A stretch of 64,000 nucleotides of DNA, from NCBI RefSeq assembly GCF_016648105.1, contig NZ_JACVVE010000022.1:1-64000 (forward strand). The letters run 5' to 3'. Each line of letters begins with the position of its first letter. The stretch's first letter is position 1. Below, in pieces: positions 46,184-54,383 of this stretch. Position numbers and translations under genes: made by a program. Under the pieces are notes generated by a model. The model was not told where the DNA came from. It searched no databases and was given only the letters and a program-made list of their open reading frames with translations. This stretch comes from Pseudomonas sp. S31 (GTDB lineage: Bacteria > Pseudomonadota > Gammaproteobacteria > Pseudomonadales > Pseudomonadaceae).

Positions 46184-47545
46184 ATGCAAGCGACGAAAAA
46201 GACGCATGTGCGCTACCTGATCCTGTTCATGCTGTTCCTGGTGACCACGATCAACTATGCCGACCGAGCCACCATCGCCATCGCCGGCTCCAGCCTGCAG
46301 AAAGACCTCGGCATCGATGCCGTGACCCTTGGTTACATCTTCTCCGCCTTCGGCTGGGCCTACGTGGCCGGCCAGATTCCCGGCGGCTGGCTGCTCGACC
46401 GTTTCGGCTCCAAGAACGTCTATGCCTTCAGCATCTTCACCTGGTCGTTGTTCACCCTGCTGCAGGGCTTCGTCGGCGGTCTGCCGGTGGCCTGGGCGGT
46501 GGTGACACTGTTCACCCTGCGCTTCCTCGTCGGCTTCGCCGAAGCGCCGTCGTTCCCGGGCAATGCCCGTATCGTCGCAGCGTGGTTCCCAACCCAGGAA
46601 CGCGGTACGGCCTCGGCGATCTTCAACTCGGCGCAGTATTTCGCCACCGCGCTGTTCGCCCCGATCATGGGCTGGATCGTGTTCAGCTTCGGCTGGGAGC
46701 ACGTATTCGTGGTCATGGGCGCATTGGGCATCGTGTTCTCGATGTTCTGGCTCAAGACCATCTACAACCCGCGCCAGCACCCGCGTATCAGCCAGGCCGA
46801 GCTCGAGCACATCGAGCACAACGGTGGCCTGGTCGACATGGACCAGAAGCGCGGCAATGACGGCCCGAAATGGGGTTATATCAAGCAACTGCTGACCAGC
46901 CGCATGCTCCTGGGCGTGTACCTGGGCCAGTACTGCATCAACGCCATCACCTACTTCTTCCTGACCTGGTTCCCGGTATACCTGGTGCAGGAACGCGGCA
47001 TGACCATCCTCAAGGCAGGCTTCATCGCTTCGTTGCCGGCGGTATGCGGCTTCATCGGTGGCGTGCTGGGCGGCGTGATCTCCGACTGGCTGCTGCGCCG
47101 TGGCAATTCGCTGACCTTCTCGCGCAAACTGCCGATCGTCTGCGGCCTGTTGCTGTCGACCACCATGGTCTTCTGCAACTACGTCGACGCCGAATGGATG
47201 GTGGTCGGCTTCATGACCCTGGCCTTCTTCGGCAAAGGCATCGGCGCGCTGGGCTGGGCAGTGGTGGCGGATACCTCGCCCAAGCAGATCGCCGGGCTGT
47301 CCGGTGGCCTGTTCAACACCTTCGGCAACATCGCCTCGATCACCACGCCAATCGTCATCGGCTACATCATCAGCGCCACCGGCTCGTTCAAGTGGGCCTT
47401 GGTGTATGTGGGTGCCAACGCCTTGGTGGCGGTGTTCAGCTACCTGGTGATCGTCGGCCCGATCAAGCGTATCGAGTTGCGCGATGACCCAAAGCCTGAG
47501 GCCGAGGCCGCCGACGGCGGCAAACTGGCCACCTCGCAATCCTGA
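46184..47545 (+). CDS. gudP: Glucarate/galactarate MFS transporter (GudP-like)
   Basis: A 453-residue major facilitator with twelve hydrophobic segments. It belongs to the anion:cation symporter group: TTINYADRATIAIAGSSLQKDLG at the first loop (residues about 20-42), GGWLLDRFGSKNVYAFSI in loop 2-3, and FLVGFAEAPSFPGNARIVAAWFP (about 118-140). It imports D-glucarate and galactarate with protons. The start at 46184 gives the short cytoplasmic leader usual for this family; it follows kdgD by 102 bp in the same direction. Confidence 0.93.
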   Translation: MQATKKTHVRYLILFMLFLVTTINYADRATIAIAGSSLQKDLGIDAVTLGYIFSAFGWAYVAGQIPGGWLLDRFGSKNVYAFSIFTWSLFTLLQGFVGGLPVAWAVVTLFTLRFLVGFAEAPSFPGNARIVAAWFPTQERGTASAIFNSAQYFATALFAPIMGWIVFSFGWEHVFVVMGALGIVFSMFWLKTIYNPRQHPRISQAELEHIEHNGGLVDMDQKRGNDGPKWGYIKQLLTSRMLLGVYLGQYCINAITYFFLTWFPVYLVQERGMTILKAGFIASLPAVCGFIGGVLGGVISDWLLRRGNSLTFSRKLPIVCGLLLSTTMVFCNYVDAEWMVVGFMTLAFFGKGIGALGWAVVADTSPKQIAGLSGGLFNTFGNIASITTPIVIGYIISATGSFKWALVYVGANALVAVFSYLVIVGPIKRIELRDDPKPEAEAADGGKLATSQS

Positions 47546-47552
47546 GTGAACA

Positions 47553-47583
47553 CGCCCGCCCCCGGTCATGCCGAGGGCGGGCG
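47553..47583 (+). promoter_or_regulatory. Hairpin between gudP and garD
   Basis: CGCCCGCCC (47553-47561) pairs with GGGCGGGCG (47575-47583). With no T-run after it, it is more likely an mRNA-stabilising or partial attenuator structure inside the operon than a full terminator. Confidence 0.45.
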
Positions 47584-47621
47584 GATGTATAAAGCCTGAG
47601 CAATCGAAAAAGGGCACGACC

Positions 47622-49175
47622 ATGCAGTTGATCGAACATTCCGACTCGCCCCGCTACGTCCGCCTGCACGACGACGACAATGTCGTGGTGGTGGTCAACG
47701 ATGGTGGCCTGGGCGAAGGCGCTCGCTTTCCCGACGGCCTGACCCTGGTCGAGGCCGTACCACAGAGCCACAAGGTGGCTACCGTCGCCATCGCCAAGGG
47801 CGAGCCCGTGCGCCGCTACGGGCAGATCATCGGCTATGCCCTGGAAGACCTGCGCCAGGGCAGCTGGGTGCAGGAAAGCCAACTGGCCATGCCGTCGGCA
47901 CCCGAATTGGACAGCCTGCCCCGCTGCGACGCGGTCCCTGCCCCGCTGCCACCGCTCGATGGTTTCACCTTCGAAGGCTACCGCAACGCCGACGGCACGG
48001 TCGGCACCCGCAACATCCTCGGCATCACCACCACCGTGCAGTGCGTCACCGGCGTGCTGGAGCATGCGGTCAAGCGCATCCGTGACGAGCTGTTGCCCCG
48101 CTACCCCAACGTCGACGACGTGGTCGCCATCACCCACAGCTACGGCTGCGGCGTGGCGATCAATGCCCGTGACGCCTATATCCCGATCCGTACCGTGCGC
48201 AACCTGGCGCGCAACCCCAACCTGGGCGGTGAAGCCCTGGTCATCAGCCTGGGCTGCGAGAAACTCCAGGCCGGCCAGGTGATGCACGAAGACGACCCGT
48301 CGGTGGACCTCAGCGACCCCTGGTTGTACCGCCTGCAGGATGCCAGCCTGGGCTTTACCGAAATGATCGAGCAGATCATGGGCCTGGCCGAGACCCGCCT
48401 GAAGAAGCTCGACCAGCGCCGTCGCGAAACCGTACCGGCCAGCGAACTGATCCTCGGCATGCAGTGCGGCGGCAGCGACGCGTTCTCCGGCATCACCGCC
48501 AACCCGGCGCTGGGCTACGCCGCCGACCTGCTGGTGCGTGCCGGGGCCACCGTGCTGTTCTCGGAAGTGACCGAAGTGCGCGATGCCATCTACATGCTCA
48601 CCTCCCGCGCCGAGAACCAGGACGTCGCCGACGCCCTGGTGCGCGAGATGGACTGGTACGACCGCTACCTGCAGCAAGGCGCCGCCGACCGCAGCGCCAA
48701 CACCACCCCGGGCAACAAGAAGGGCGGGCTGTCCAACATCGTCGAGAAGTCCCTCGGCTCGATCGTCAAGTCGGGCAGCGGCGCCATCCAGGGCGTGGTC
48801 GGGCCAGGCGAACGGGTCCAGCGCAAGGGCCTGATCTTCTGCGCCACCCCGGCCAGCGACTTCGTCTGCGGCACCCTGCAACTGGCAGCCGGCATGAACC
48901 TCCACGTCTTCACCACCGGCCGCGGCACCCCCTACGGCCTGGCCATGGCCCCGGTGGTCAAGGTCTGCACCCGCACCGAGCTGGCCCAGCGCTGGCCCGA
49001 CCTGATCGACATCGACGCCGGGCGCATCGCCAGCGGCCGTTCGAGCATCGAGGAACTGGGCTGGGAGCTGTTCCACTACTACCTCGACGTCGCCAGCGGG
49101 CGCAAGCAGACCTGGGCCGAACAGCACCGGCTGCACAACGACATCACCTTGTTCAACCCGGCACCGATTACCTGA
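47622..49175 (+). CDS. garD: Galactarate dehydratase
   Basis: A 517-residue enzyme of the UxaA/GarD family. An N-terminal SAF-like domain (about 1-90, with NVVVVVNDGGLGEGARF) is followed by the large dehydratase part, with GTRNILGITTTVQCVTGVLEHA (about 127-148), the metal-site motif THSYGCGVAINARDA (about 170-184), LILGMQCGGSDAFSGITANPALG (about 278-300) and TTGRGTPYGLAMAPVVKVCT (about 428-447). It dehydrates galactarate (meso-galactaric acid) to 5-keto-4-deoxyglucarate, the substrate of KdgD. No glucarate dehydratase gene (gudD) is visible in the window. Confidence 0.95.
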   Translation: MQLIEHSDSPRYVRLHDDDNVVVVVNDGGLGEGARFPDGLTLVEAVPQSHKVATVAIAKGEPVRRYGQIIGYALEDLRQGSWVQESQLAMPSAPELDSLPRCDAVPAPLPPLDGFTFEGYRNADGTVGTRNILGITTTVQCVTGVLEHAVKRIRDELLPRYPNVDDVVAITHSYGCGVAINARDAYIPIRTVRNLARNPNLGGEALVISLGCEKLQAGQVMHEDDPSVDLSDPWLYRLQDASLGFTEMIEQIMGLAETRLKKLDQRRRETVPASELILGMQCGGSDAFSGITANPALGYAADLLVRAGATVLFSEVTEVRDAIYMLTSRAENQDVADALVREMDWYDRYLQQGAADRSANTTPGNKKGGLSNIVEKSLGSIVKSGSGAIQGVVGPGERVQRKGLIFCATPASDFVCGTLQLAAGMNLHVFTTGRGTPYGLAMAPVVKVCTRTELAQRWPDLIDIDAGRIASGRSSIEELGWELFHYYLDVASGRKQTWAEQHRLHNDITLFNPAPIT

Positions 49176-49197
49176 TTCCCAGGGTGCACAGCTTCCC

Positions 49198-49282
49198 TGT
49201 AGGAGCGGGTTTACCCGCGAACACCGGCAAGGCCGGTGCCATGCACCGCGGAGTCCATTTCGCGGGTGAACCCGCTCCTACA
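49198..49282. repeat. Inverted REP pair between garD and the dehydrogenase gene
   Basis: Left arm TGTAGGAGCGGGTTTACCCG begins at 49198 and the inverted copy ends at 49282. The central CACCGGCAAGGCCGGTG (49222-49238) matches that of the element at 37479-37565, so both are copies of the same bipartite element. It may act on mRNA processing or stability within the operon. Confidence 0.88.
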
Positions 49283-49329
49283 GGGGCCAAGCACGCTCAA
49301 CCAGCCATTTACCAGCACAGGAGCATCCC

Positions 49330-50910
49330 ATGCCTGAGATCCTCGGCCACAACTTCATCGCCGGCCAGCGCAGCGCCGCTGGCCCACAGCGCCTGCAGAG
49401 CCTGGACGCCACCACTGGCGAGGCCCTGCCCTACAGCTTCGCCCAAGCCACCGAAGCGGAAGTCGACCAAGCCGCCAAGGCCGCTGCCGCAGCTTTCGTC
49501 GAATTCCGCCAGCTGTCGCCAGCACGCCGCGCCGAATTCCTCGACGCCATCGCCGCCGAACTGGACGAACTGGACGATGCTTTCGTCGCCATCGTCTGCC
49601 GCGAAACCGCCCTGCCGGCCGCCCGCATCCAGGGTGAACGTGGCCGCACCAGCGGCCAGATGCGCCTGTTCGCCCAGGTCCTGCGCCGTGGTGACTTCCT
49701 CGGTGCGCGCATCGACCTGGCCCTGCCCGAGCGCCAGCCACTGCCACGCGTGGATCTGCGCCAGATGCGCATCGGCGTCGGCCCGGTCGCCGTGTTCGGT
49801 GCCAGCAACTTCCCCCTGGCCTTCTCCACCGCCGGCGGTGACACCGCGGCCGCACTGGCCGCCGGTTGCCCGGTAGTGTTCAAGGCGCACAGCGGCCACA
49901 TGGCCACCGCCGACCTGGTCGGTTGCGCCATCCAGCGCGCCGCCGAGCGCACTGGCATGCCCAAGGGCGTGTTCAACATGGTCTTCGGTGGCGGCGTCGG
50001 TGAACCCCTGGTCAAGCACCCGGCCATCCAGGCCGTCGGCTTCACCGGTTCGCTCAAAGGCGGCGACGCCCTGTGCCGCATGGCCGCCGAACGCCCGCAA
50101 CCGATCCCGGTGTTCGCCGAGATGTCCAGCATCAACCCGGTGATCGTCCTGCCGGGCGCCCTGGCCAAGCGTGGCGAGGCCATCGCCCGTGAGTTGGCAG
50201 GCTCCGTGTGCATGGGCGCCGGGCAGTTCTGCACCAACCCGGGTCTGGTCATCGGCCTGCAGTCGCCGCAGTACAGCCAGTTGCTCGCCGACCTCGGCCA
50301 GCATCTCGACCAGCAGGCCGGGCAGACCATGCTCAACGCCGGTGGCCTGCGCAGCTACGTCGGCGGCCTGGAGCACCTGCACGCCCACGCCGGCATCGAG
50401 CACCTGGCCGGCCAGGCCCAGGAAGGCAGCCAGGCCCGCGCCCAGCTGTTCAAGGCCGATGCCCGCCTGTTGGTGGAGTCCGACCCCCTGCTGCAGGAAG
50501 AAGTCTTCGGCCCCACCACCGTGGCCGTCGAAGCCAAGGACAATGCGCAACTGCGTGATGCCCTGCTCGGCCTGCGTGGCCAGCTGACCGCCACCCTGAT
50601 CGGCGAAGCGGAAGACTTCGAGGCCTTCGCCTGGCTGGTGCCGCTGCTGGAGGAGAAAGTCGGCCGTATCCTGGTCAACGGCTACCCGACCGGTGTCGAG
50701 GTGTGCGATGCCATGGTCCACGGCGGGCCGTACCCGGCCACTTCCGATGCCCGTGGTACGTCGGTCGGCACCCTGGCCATCGACCGCTTCCTGCGCCCGG
50801 TGTGCTACCAGAACTACCCGCAGGCGTTGCTGCCCGAAGCGCTGCGCGACGCCAACCCGCTGGGGCTGCGTCGGCTGGTGAACGGCCAGTGGAGTGAAGG
50901 GGCGATCTGA
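49330..50910 (+). CDS. 2,5-dioxopentanoate (alpha-ketoglutarate semialdehyde) dehydrogenase
   Basis: A 526-residue aldehyde dehydrogenase of the KGSADH type II/III branch, with GPVAVFGASNFPLAFSTAGGD (about 156-176), the catalytic Glu in PVFAEMSSINPV (about 264) and the nucleophile Cys in GAGQFCTNPGLV (about 301). It oxidises 2-oxoglutarate semialdehyde made by KdgD to 2-oxoglutarate with NAD(P)+. CACAGGAG lies 9 nt before the ATG. It completes the glucarate/galactarate pathway and is followed by a strong terminator. The longer-than-usual length and separate branch are normal for this subgroup. Confidence 0.94.
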   Translation: MPEILGHNFIAGQRSAAGPQRLQSLDATTGEALPYSFAQATEAEVDQAAKAAAAAFVEFRQLSPARRAEFLDAIAAELDELDDAFVAIVCRETALPAARIQGERGRTSGQMRLFAQVLRRGDFLGARIDLALPERQPLPRVDLRQMRIGVGPVAVFGASNFPLAFSTAGGDTAAALAAGCPVVFKAHSGHMATADLVGCAIQRAAERTGMPKGVFNMVFGGGVGEPLVKHPAIQAVGFTGSLKGGDALCRMAAERPQPIPVFAEMSSINPVIVLPGALAKRGEAIARELAGSVCMGAGQFCTNPGLVIGLQSPQYSQLLADLGQHLDQQAGQTMLNAGGLRSYVGGLEHLHAHAGIEHLAGQAQEGSQARAQLFKADARLLVESDPLLQEEVFGPTTVAVEAKDNAQLRDALLGLRGQLTATLIGEAEDFEAFAWLVPLLEEKVGRILVNGYPTGVEVCDAMVHGGPYPATSDARGTSVGTLAIDRFLRPVCYQNYPQALLPEALRDANPLGLRRLVNGQWSEGAI

Positions 50911-50927
50911 TCGACACCTGATGTGAA

Positions 50928-50959
50928 AAAGCCCCGCGAATGCGGGGCTTTCTTTTTTT
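50928..50959 (+). terminator. Intrinsic terminator of the sugar-acid operon
   Basis: AAAGCCCCGC (50928-50937) and GCGGGGCTTT (50942-50951) make a 10-bp stem with a 4-nt loop, followed by CTTTTTTT. This is a textbook rho-independent terminator 18 bp past the dehydrogenase stop codon. Confidence 0.95.
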
Positions 50960-50960
50960 G

Positions 50961-51043
50961 CCTGTTCGGGCCCTTTCGCGGGTAAACCCGCTCCTACAGG
51001 GCCCGGTGTAGGAGCGGGTTCACCCGCGAAGGGGCCCGAACAG
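50961..51043. repeat. Inverted REP pair forming an 83-bp near palindrome
   Basis: Two REP units (AGCGGGTnnACCCGC cores) face each other, and the pairing extends into flanking CCTGTTCGGGCCC (50961-50973) and GGGCCCGAACAGG (51031-51043). The extended symmetry beyond the REP core suggests a single mobile palindromic unit, here inserted right behind the terminator and before the regulator gene. Confidence 0.88.
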
Positions 51044-51057
51044 GCGACCGGGGATGG

Positions 51058-51807
51058 TCAGGCGCCCTGCGCCTCGGCTTCCTCATGCGCCTGGCGCAGC
51101 CGTTCGCGGCTGTTGCTCAGGTGCATGCGCATGGCCATCTTGGCCCCTTCGCTATCGCCTCGGGCCACGGCTTCATAGATTGCCTCGTGCTCGTGCATCA
51201 ACCGGCCCAGATAGTGCGCCTGGTCATCATGGGCCAGGCGCGCCGAGTTGAGCCGGGTACGCGGGATGATGCTCGACCCCAGGTGATTGATGATGTCGGC
51301 GAAGTAATGGTTGCCGCTGGCCTGGGCGATACGCAGGTGGAACTGGAAATCCGCCGAGACCGCATCGCTGGCGCGAGCGGCACCTTCGTTCAGCTCATCC
51401 AGCGCCGCGCGCATACCCGCCAGTTGCTCGTCGGTGCGCCGCTGCGCGGCCAGGCCGGCCGACTCGATCTCCAGGGCAATGCGTAACTCCAGCACCGCCA
51501 GCACTTCACGCAGGGTCACCACCGTGGCCGGGTCGATACGGAACCCGCCCGTGGCCGGGGCGTCCAGCACGAAGGTGCCGATGCCATGGCGGGTCTCGAC
51601 CTGGCCTGCGGCCTGCAGCCGGGAGATCGCCTCACGCACCACCGTGCGGCTGACCCCCTCTTCGGCCATGATCTGCGACTCGGTCGGCAGCTTGTCGCCG
51701 CGCTTGAGCTGGCCGCTGCGAATGCGCTCGGTCAGTACCGTGACCAGTTCCTGGGCAAGGCTGCGCGGCTTGCGCCGGACCCGTGCCTGTACCTGCTGCT
51801 CTGTCAT
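51058..51807 (-). CDS. gudR: GntR-family (FadR subfamily) regulator of the sugar-acid genes
   Basis: A 249-residue FadR-type regulator with an N-terminal winged helix (about 15-80; LKRGDKLPTESQIMAEEGVS and RTVVREAISRLQAAGQVETR) and a C-terminal FCD domain whose metal-binding residues can be recognised around D-x3-H (ADFQFHLRIAQ) and two later His residues (MHEHEAIY, MRMHLSNSRER). It faces the kdgD operon and shares an operator-like sequence with it, so it probably represses glucarate/galactarate genes until a sugar acid or keto-acid binds. ATG at 51807; an in-frame ATG at 51840 would add 11 residues. Confidence 0.85.
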   Translation of the reverse strand: MTEQQVQARVRRKPRSLAQELVTVLTERIRSGQLKRGDKLPTESQIMAEEGVSRTVVREAISRLQAAGQVETRHGIGTFVLDAPATGGFRIDPATVVTLREVLAVLELRIALEIESAGLAAQRRTDEQLAGMRAALDELNEGAARASDAVSADFQFHLRIAQASGNHYFADIINHLGSSIIPRTRLNSARLAHDDQAHYLGRLMHEHEAIYEAVARGDSEGAKMAMRMHLSNSRERLRQAHEEAEAQGA

Positions 51808-51852
51808 GCCCTGAAGTTCACCTTGAAAGACTGCCGTCATGATAGCGCAAGC

Positions 51853-51866
51853 AGTTGTACGATCAC
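51853..51866. promoter_or_regulatory. Putative GudR operator at the regulator promoter
   Basis: AGTTGTACGATCAC shares AGTTGTACGAT with the site before kdgD and lies 46 bp upstream of the regulator start codon, consistent with autoregulation. Confidence 0.55.
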
Positions 51867-51992
51867 ATACGCCCCGCGTGCTATTTCCGGGCGTTGCCGG
51901 CCATCCTTGCGTGCATAACGGCAAACTGCTGGCCCCCGATATTGGGAAGCGAAGGCAAACTCCGTTTTCCATCAGTAGCTTAGGACAGCAAC

Positions 51993-52322
51993 ATGCGAGT
52001 ACTTCTAGCAACGATCGCCGGAACCGTACTGGCCATATCCGCCTGCGCCGCGCAGGCCAAGGCACTTAGCCAGAACGATCGCCAGGTGTGTGGATGGGGC
52101 TCGCAGATCGCCGCCGAGGCGCAACAAGCCAAGCTGTCCGGCGTCACGCTGTACGCTACGCGGAAAAAACTGCAGGTGCGCAGGTTCGCCAAGCCGTGGA
52201 TGCGCATGACCGCTTTCGGCATCACCGAGCAGACCTACAACAGCCGTTCCCGGCTCAAGCCTGCGGCCATCAAGCAGACCTACTTCGAGCAGTGCGTGCA
52301 GCACGCCGTAGCGAAGAGATAA
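51993..52322 (+). CDS. Small periplasmic protein of unknown function
   Basis: A 109-residue product with a signal peptide (1-22, CAAQA-K). The mature part is basic, contains two Cys residues (in RQVCGWGS and FEQCVQHA) that could form a disulfide, and has no family I recognise. It is divergent from the regulator gene; GGACAGCAAC precedes the ATG. A perfect hairpin terminator follows. Confidence 0.65.
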   Translation: MRVLLATIAGTVLAISACAAQAKALSQNDRQVCGWGSQIAAEAQQAKLSGVTLYATRKKLQVRRFAKPWMRMTAFGITEQTYNSRSRLKPAAIKQTYFEQCVQHAVAKR

Positions 52323-52336
52323 ACGATATTTATCAG

Positions 52337-52363
52337 TAGGTTATGAAGAACTCATAACCTACT
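52337..52363. terminator. Bidirectional terminator between convergent genes
   Basis: GTAGGTTATGA (52337-52347) and TCATAACCTAC (52353-52363) form an 11-bp perfect stem with a 5-nt loop, followed by TTTATAA on the plus strand. It is unusually AT-rich for this chromosome. Confidence 0.75.
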
Positions 52364-52378
52364 TTATAAGAAGCTGTC

Positions 52379-53593
52379 TCAGCAGCCGCTGAGCTTCGCA
52401 GGTGCGCGCTCACCGGCAAAGAACAGCGGCCGCAGGCGCACACCAATCACGTTGCCGGCGTAGGCCGCCACCAACCACAGCCAGCCATGCACGCTGCCCG
52501 AGGCGATACCGCTGAAATACGCGCCGATGTTGCAACCATAGGCCAGGCGCGAACCATAGCCGAGCAACAGGCCACCGATCACCGCAGCGATCAGCGACGG
52601 CAACGGGATCTTCAGGCTTGGCGCGAAGCGCCCGGCCAGGCCCGCAGCGAGCAGGGCGCCAAGGACGATGCCCAGGTCCATGACCGTGGTCACGTCCTGC
52701 CACAGCGGCGAGGCCAACGCCTTGGCATTGGCCGGGGCCTGCCAGAACACCCAGCTGCCCACGTCGATGCCCAGGCCCTGGAGGGTCTTGGCGCCCCACA
52801 GGGCGAATGCCGAGGTGATGCCCCAGGGGCGCCCCGCCAGTGCCAGGGTCGCGTAGTTCAGCAGCGCCAGGGCGATCGCACCCCACAGCAGCGGCCAAGG
52901 CCCGCGCAGGAAACGGCGCAGCCCCTGGTGTTCGCTGCTGACCGGTGCTTCCAGGGCGCCGTGGCGACGCTTCTCGAGCACCACGGTGGCCCAGGCGATG
53001 AGTGCGAACACTGCGACGCTCACCAGCAACGCCGGACCCACTCCCCAGGCCTGGACGATCGAGGTCGGCGCCAGCGACGGCAGCGCGAACCACCAGTCGG
53101 CATGGTGGGTCGCGGTCACCGAGCCGATGATGAAGAACAGCAACGTCACCAACATCCGCGCGTTGCCACCGCCCACGGTGAACAGCGTGCCCGACGCACA
53201 GCCACCGCCCAACTGCATGCCGATGCCGAAGATGAACGCACCGAACACCACCGACACGCCGGCAGGGGCCACCAGGCCGGTGACCGGGTTGCCGAACAGG
53301 CTGCCGGCCGACAGGGCCGGGAAGAACAACAGCACGGCCAGGGTCAGCATGACCATCTGCGCTCGCAGGCCAGCGCCCCGGCGTTCGTTGATGAACACCC
53401 GCCATGCCGAGGTGAAGCCGAACGCCGCATGGTACAGGGTAAGCCCCAGGGCGGCGCCGACCAGCAGCAACAGCACCTGCTTGAAGCCGGCGTTGAGGTT
53501 GAGGAACCAGGCGCCTGCCAACAGCAGGGCCAGGGCGATCATCGGCGCGCCCAGGCGGCGCGGTTCGGGTGTGGCGGTTGCGGAAAGACCCAT
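52379..53593 (-). CDS. YeeE/YedE family membrane transporter (thiosulfate uptake type)
   Basis: A 404-residue membrane protein with about nine to ten hydrophobic segments and duplicated sulfur-transport signatures: GIGMQLGGGCASGTLFTVGG (about 125-144) and SRLAYGCNIGAYFSGIASGS (about 360-380). In TsuA (YeeE) such Cys residues pass thiosulfate across the inner membrane, so uptake of a small sulfur compound is likely. A TusA-like partner (YeeD), often next to it, is not seen here. The ATG at 53593 is preferred because the 60 residues upstream look non-coding. Confidence 0.87.
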   Translation of the reverse strand: MGLSATATPEPRRLGAPMIALALLLAGAWFLNLNAGFKQVLLLLVGAALGLTLYHAAFGFTSAWRVFINERRGAGLRAQMVMLTLAVLLFFPALSAGSLFGNPVTGLVAPAGVSVVFGAFIFGIGMQLGGGCASGTLFTVGGGNARMLVTLLFFIIGSVTATHHADWWFALPSLAPTSIVQAWGVGPALLVSVAVFALIAWATVVLEKRRHGALEAPVSSEHQGLRRFLRGPWPLLWGAIALALLNYATLALAGRPWGITSAFALWGAKTLQGLGIDVGSWVFWQAPANAKALASPLWQDVTTVMDLGIVLGALLAAGLAGRFAPSLKIPLPSLIAAVIGGLLLGYGSRLAYGCNIGAYFSGIASGSVHGWLWLVAAYAGNVIGVRLRPLFFAGERAPAKLSGC

Positions 53594-53729
53594 CGGAATA
53601 CTCGGATAACTGTCAAACGGAGCGCGAGTATACCGCCATGGGCCGATCAATGCTGCGCTGGGTTGGGCATCGGGCCCCGACGCCGGCATGCCGGCGACAA
53701 AGCACCTGCTGCGCAGCTCCTCGCTCAAG

Positions 53730-54308
53730 TCAGCGGGAGGTCTCGACGCGCAGCACCTCGGTGTAGATCGCATCCACCGTCTGGCCGACCTTGAGGTTCT
53801 TCATCCGCTCCTGCAAGTCGGGGTTCTCGACCTTGACCACCTGCACCTTGCCTTGCGGCGGCAACAGGGTCACTTCGTGCTTGTCGAGGTCGATCTTCTC
53901 GACTTTCGAGGTCACCCGTACCTGGCGAAACGCTTCACCGCCGGGGTTGGGATTGTCGGCGGTGGCGCGGATGGTGCCCTGCTCGGCGCTGGCCTTGGGT
54001 GCGCCACCGACGTTGCTGTTGAGCACATAGGCCACGGCACGGGTGACGTAGATGTCGACATTGTCACCGACCTTGAGGTTGGGCAGCGACTTGGCGTTTT
54101 CCGAAAGCTGGAAGGTGACGTCCTTGTCGTGGGCCCCCTTCACTGTCACCTGGCGAGTGGCCAGGTCAATGGCCGTGACCTGGGTCTGGATATGGCTTTC
54201 CAGCGCCTCGGCGCCGATCGGAATTTCGTTGGCCTGCACGCTGGAACTGGCAGCGCCGACCAAGGTGGCGAGGGCAATGGCATGAGCGAGTGAGCGAATT
54301 GGATTCAT
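53730..54308 (-). CDS. Periplasmic protein of unknown function
   Basis: A 192-residue product with a signal peptide (1-26, VQA-NE). The mature protein appears to be two similar beta-rich segments (about 35-90 and 125-185), each with a V-x-A/K-I-D-L-x-x-R/H-x-V-T repeat and a KVGDNVDIY/KVGQTVDAIY end, resembling small OB-like or copper-resistance DUF repeats. I cannot assign it to a characterised family. It is 75 bp downstream of the sorbosone-dehydrogenase-like gene in the same direction and may be cotranscribed. Confidence 0.7.
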   Translation of the reverse strand: MNPIRSLAHAIALATLVGAASSSVQANEIPIGAEALESHIQTQVTAIDLATRQVTVKGAHDKDVTFQLSENAKSLPNLKVGDNVDIYVTRAVAYVLNSNVGGAPKASAEQGTIRATADNPNPGGEAFRQVRVTSKVEKIDLDKHEVTLLPPQGKVQVVKVENPDLQERMKNLKVGQTVDAIYTEVLRVETSR

Positions 54309-54383
54309 AGGCCTGCTTCCATGTGATCAAGACCGGATTGGCGCGTGAACCTTTCACGCGCCGCTCCTTCACGATAGCCGGAC

